A stretch of 34,155 nucleotides of DNA from Pseudomonadota bacterium (lineage in GTDB: Bacteria; Pseudomonadota; Gammaproteobacteria; Burkholderiales; Burkholderiaceae_C): the NCBI GenBank assembly GCA_963204815.1, contig CAUJHQ010000064.1, positions 1-34,155 on the forward strand. Reading direction: 5' to 3'. Under the pieces are notes generated by a model, which saw nothing but the letters and a program-made list of their open reading frames with translations, ran no database searches and had not been told where the DNA came from. Shown one piece after another: positions 32,295 through 34,155 of this stretch. The first letter of the stretch is position 1. Each line of letters begins with the position of its first letter. The position numbers were made by a program, and so were the translations under genes.

Positions 32295-33855
32295 GCTGCA
32301 CCTCCGGCGCCGACACGGCGGCCAGCCGTTCGGCCAGCAGCGCCGCCAGCCGCGGCCGCAGCAGCTTGCCGGAGTCGGTGCGCGGGATGGCGTCGACCAG
32401 CACGATGCGCGCCGGACACTTGAAGCGTTCGAGCCGGCGCGCGCACTCGGCCTCGGCCGCCGCGAGGTCAGGCAACGCACCCTTGGCGGCGACGATCGCG
32501 GCAACGACGCGCTCGCCGGTGGCGCCGTCGACGCCTTCGACGCCGGCGACGCCGACGTCGGCCACGCCGGGCAGCGCCGCCAGCACGCGCTCGACCTCGA
32601 GCGGGTTGACCTTGTAGCCGCCAACGTTGACGATGTCCTTCAGGCGGCCGTTGACGGTGAGGAAGCCTTCGGCGTCGAGCACGCCGAGGTCGCCGGTCCA
32701 GAGCCAGCCTTCGCGCAGCGCGGCGCGCGTGTCGGGTTCGTTGTCCCAATAGCCGTCGGTGACGGTGGGGCCCTGGATCACGATCTCACCGGTCTCGCCG
32801 GCGGCGGCGCGCGTGCCGTCCTCGCGCCGGATCTCGATGCGCGTGTCGCCGAGCGGTCGGCCCACCGAGCGGTGGCGCGCCGGGCCTTCGCGCGTGAGCG
32901 AGATGAAGGCCGAGCGCGAGGCCTCGGTGAGCCCGTAGTAGGCCATCAGCTCGGTGCGCGGCAGCAGCGCCTGCAGCTGCGCGGCGCGCTCGGGCGGCAG
33001 CGGCGCCGAGTTGATGACGGTGAAGCGCAGGTTCGCGCAGCGCTCGGCGAGCACCGGGCCGAAGCGGTCGATGAGCATGCCGAAGCCGGTGGGCGTGCCG
33101 GGGAAGCCGGTGGCGCCGAAGCGCTGCACCATGTCGAGCACACGGCCGACGCGCGCGAGCCCGCCTTCGGTGTAGACGGCGCCGCCGTGGATCAGGTTGC
33201 AGTAGAGGTGGCCGAGGCCGAAGTTGTGCGACAGCGGCAGGATCACGACCTCGCGGTCGCTGGCGCTGTAGCCGACGAAGCGGCCGATGTGGTGCAGCGC
33301 GTGCAGCACGTTCGCATGCGACAGCCGCACGCCCTTGGCGCGGCCGGTGGTGCCGGTGGTGAACATCAGCGAGGCCAGCTCGTGTTCGTCGACACCGTCG
33401 AGGAAGGCGCCCGGCGCGGCGGCGTCGAACAGCGCCTCGGGACCGAGCGCGCCCGGCGCCGCGGCGTCGAGGCAGACGACGCGCAGGCCGGCGTCGAACG
33501 GCGCCAGCCGCGCCGCGCCGGCGGCGGTGGTGATCAGCACGCGCGGCAACGCGCTCGCGGCCATGAAGCGGAAGGACTCGGGCGCGACGGCCGCGTCCAT
33601 CGGCATGCTCACCGCGCCGGCGAGCAGCACGCCGAAGTGCGCTTCGGCGAAGCCCACGCTGTTGGGCAGCACGAGCGCGACACGGTCGCCCGCCTGCACG
33701 CCCAGCGCACGCAGCCCGGCAGCGGCGCGCAGCGCGCGTTCGGCCAGTTCCGCATGGCTCACGCTGCGCTGGGGGTCCTGCAGCGCGAGTCGCGCGCCGT
33801 GGCGCTCGGCGCCGTCCAGCACGATGCGCGGCAGCAGGGAAATGGGCGTGGTCAT
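32287..33855 (-). CDS. Class I adenylate-forming (acyl-CoA synthetase-like) ligase
   Basis: This 522-residue ANL-superfamily enzyme activates a carboxylic acid as acyl-AMP and usually passes it to CoA or a carrier protein. The P-loop FTTGTTGRAKG is at 165-175, with YYGLTEASR, WTGDLG, the hinge segment NGRLKDIVNVGGYKVNP and the C-terminal catalytic lysine in RTDSGKLLRP. It is the first gene of the seven-gene operon, starting at 33855, with no standalone carrier protein nearby. It may supply the acyl donor for the hexapeptide acyltransferase, or feed acid to the reductase. Substrate is unknown. Shine-Dalgarno is weak (GGACGA). Confidence 0.9.
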   Translation of the reverse strand: MTTPISLLPRIVLDGAERHGARLALQDPQRSVSHAELAERALRAAAGLRALGVQAGDRVALVLPNSVGFAEAHFGVLLAGAVSMPMDAAVAPESFRFMAASALPRVLITTAAGAARLAPFDAGLRVVCLDAAAPGALGPEALFDAAAPGAFLDGVDEHELASLMFTTGTTGRAKGVRLSHANVLHALHHIGRFVGYSASDREVVILPLSHNFGLGHLYCNLIHGGAVYTEGGLARVGRVLDMVQRFGATGFPGTPTGFGMLIDRFGPVLAERCANLRFTVINSAPLPPERAAQLQALLPRTELMAYYGLTEASRSAFISLTREGPARHRSVGRPLGDTRIEIRREDGTRAAAGETGEIVIQGPTVTDGYWDNEPDTRAALREGWLWTGDLGVLDAEGFLTVNGRLKDIVNVGGYKVNPLEVERVLAALPGVADVGVAGVEGVDGATGERVVAAIVAAKGALPDLAAAEAECARRLERFKCPARIVLVDAIPRTDSGKLLRPRLAALLAERLAAVSAPEVQHA

Positions 33856-34155
33856 GGCAGTCGTCCGTGAGGCGGTTCGGCGGGGTTCGGTGTCGGCTGT
33901 CGGTCCTTCGCCGTCGTTCGCGGCATCGGCGCGAGATCGGGCCGCCGGGGTGCCCTGCTCCGCTCATGTCCCCCGCGTCCGGCTGCGCCGGCCGCTCCTC
34001 CTCTTACTTCGCTCCGCAGGGCACCCCACCGGCCCGATCCGGCACGGCTCGCGGTGTTCGATGCATGCACGCCGCGGCTGGGGGGGGCCACGGACGGCGG
34101 GTGCCGGGTGGAGCGAAGTAAGTGGAGGTGGCCTGGGCGCAGCCCAGGCCGGGGG
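33856..34155. repeat. Non-coding right edge with nested inverted repeats
   Basis: I see no gene in these 300 bases. Three inverted repeats are present. The 24-bp arms 33935-33958 and 34016-34039 match at 22 of 24 positions. The 18-bp arms 33998-34015 (CTCCTCTTACTTCGCTCC) and 34109-34126 match at 17 of 18. A 9-bp hairpin GGCCTGGGC-GCA-GCCCAGGCC spans 34129-34149. The TCCGCTCATGTCCCCC segment resembles interspersed palindromic elements that I recall in related genomes. The promoter of the glycan operon should lie here or beyond, but I cannot place it. Confidence 0.7.

Noticed and set aside
28595-33855. Bioluminescence (lux) operon
   Set aside because: There is no luciferase luxAB and no luxD; neighbours are sugar-nucleotide genes.
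33852-34091. Short minus-strand frame upstream of the ligase
   Set aside because: It is low in complexity, lies across the inverted repeats, and has no ribosome-binding site.

Overview
The window is GC-rich DNA (roughly 70% G+C by eye) from a beta-proteobacterium, most likely a Burkholderiales lineage of the Rubrivivax/Leptothrix/Methylibium kind. This rests on a NorC-type nitric oxide reductase subunit, a PEP-CTERM protein, a tolB-pal-ybgF operon, MsbA, and codon use dominated by G/C-ending codons. The genus is an inference from gene content, not a database match.

Layout. 1-345 (minus): the 5' end of norC, preceded by a 36-codon membrane-peptide gene. 720-1049 (plus): a small cupin, ending at a strong hairpin terminator. 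1193-1369 (minus): two tRNA-Lys genes (CUU, UUU) just downstream of tcdA, whose enzyme finishes the t6A37 modification of such tRNAs. 2311-2973 (minus): a PEP-CTERM exported protein with its own promoter and terminator. 3094-5845 (minus): tolB-pal-ybgF, without tolQRA. Divergent from tolB, 5916-10640 (plus): msbA, an AhpD-like peroxidase-related gene and a lipoprotein of the penicillin/AHL-acylase (Ntn) family.

10641-19956 holds the most striking part: a 3019-residue protein. Its first 2794 residues are 349 consecutive octapeptides (plus two inserted residues). Sixteen 136-residue (17-octad, 408-bp) higher-order repeats sit inside this array, and sequence variants alternate between neighbouring copies, which indicates an 816-bp super-unit. 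The protein ends in a Ca-binding-like DxNxDG domain resembling those of type-I-secreted surface proteins. Its leader can fold into a branched structure closed by a perfect 11-bp helix that covers part of the Shine-Dalgarno and the A of the start codon. The gene is followed by two 74-bp tandem repeats whose hairpin stems vary with compensation.

20198-24215 (minus) is a compact operon: PepSY protein, DUF2271 protein, PepSY/flavodoxin/reductase membrane fusion, ApbE flavin transferase. It looks like an extracytosolic flavin electron-transfer module; the DUF2271 protein carries a candidate FMN-attachment motif, and a perfect palindrome lies upstream.

24391-33855 is a glycan-modification region. 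One plus-strand gene of unknown function faces a tightly overlapping seven-gene minus-strand operon: AMP-ligase, Fe-alcohol dehydrogenase, LuxE-LuxC fusion, hexapeptide acyltransferase, FdtA/QdtA-type ketoisomerase, DegT/FdtB-type aminotransferase, GT2-like glycosyltransferase. The combination suggests synthesis and transfer of a 3-amino-3,6-dideoxyhexose carrying an unusual N-acyl group made by carboxylate reduction, for an O-antigen, capsule or glycoprotein. The right edge (33856-34155) is non-coding and carries nested inverted repeats.
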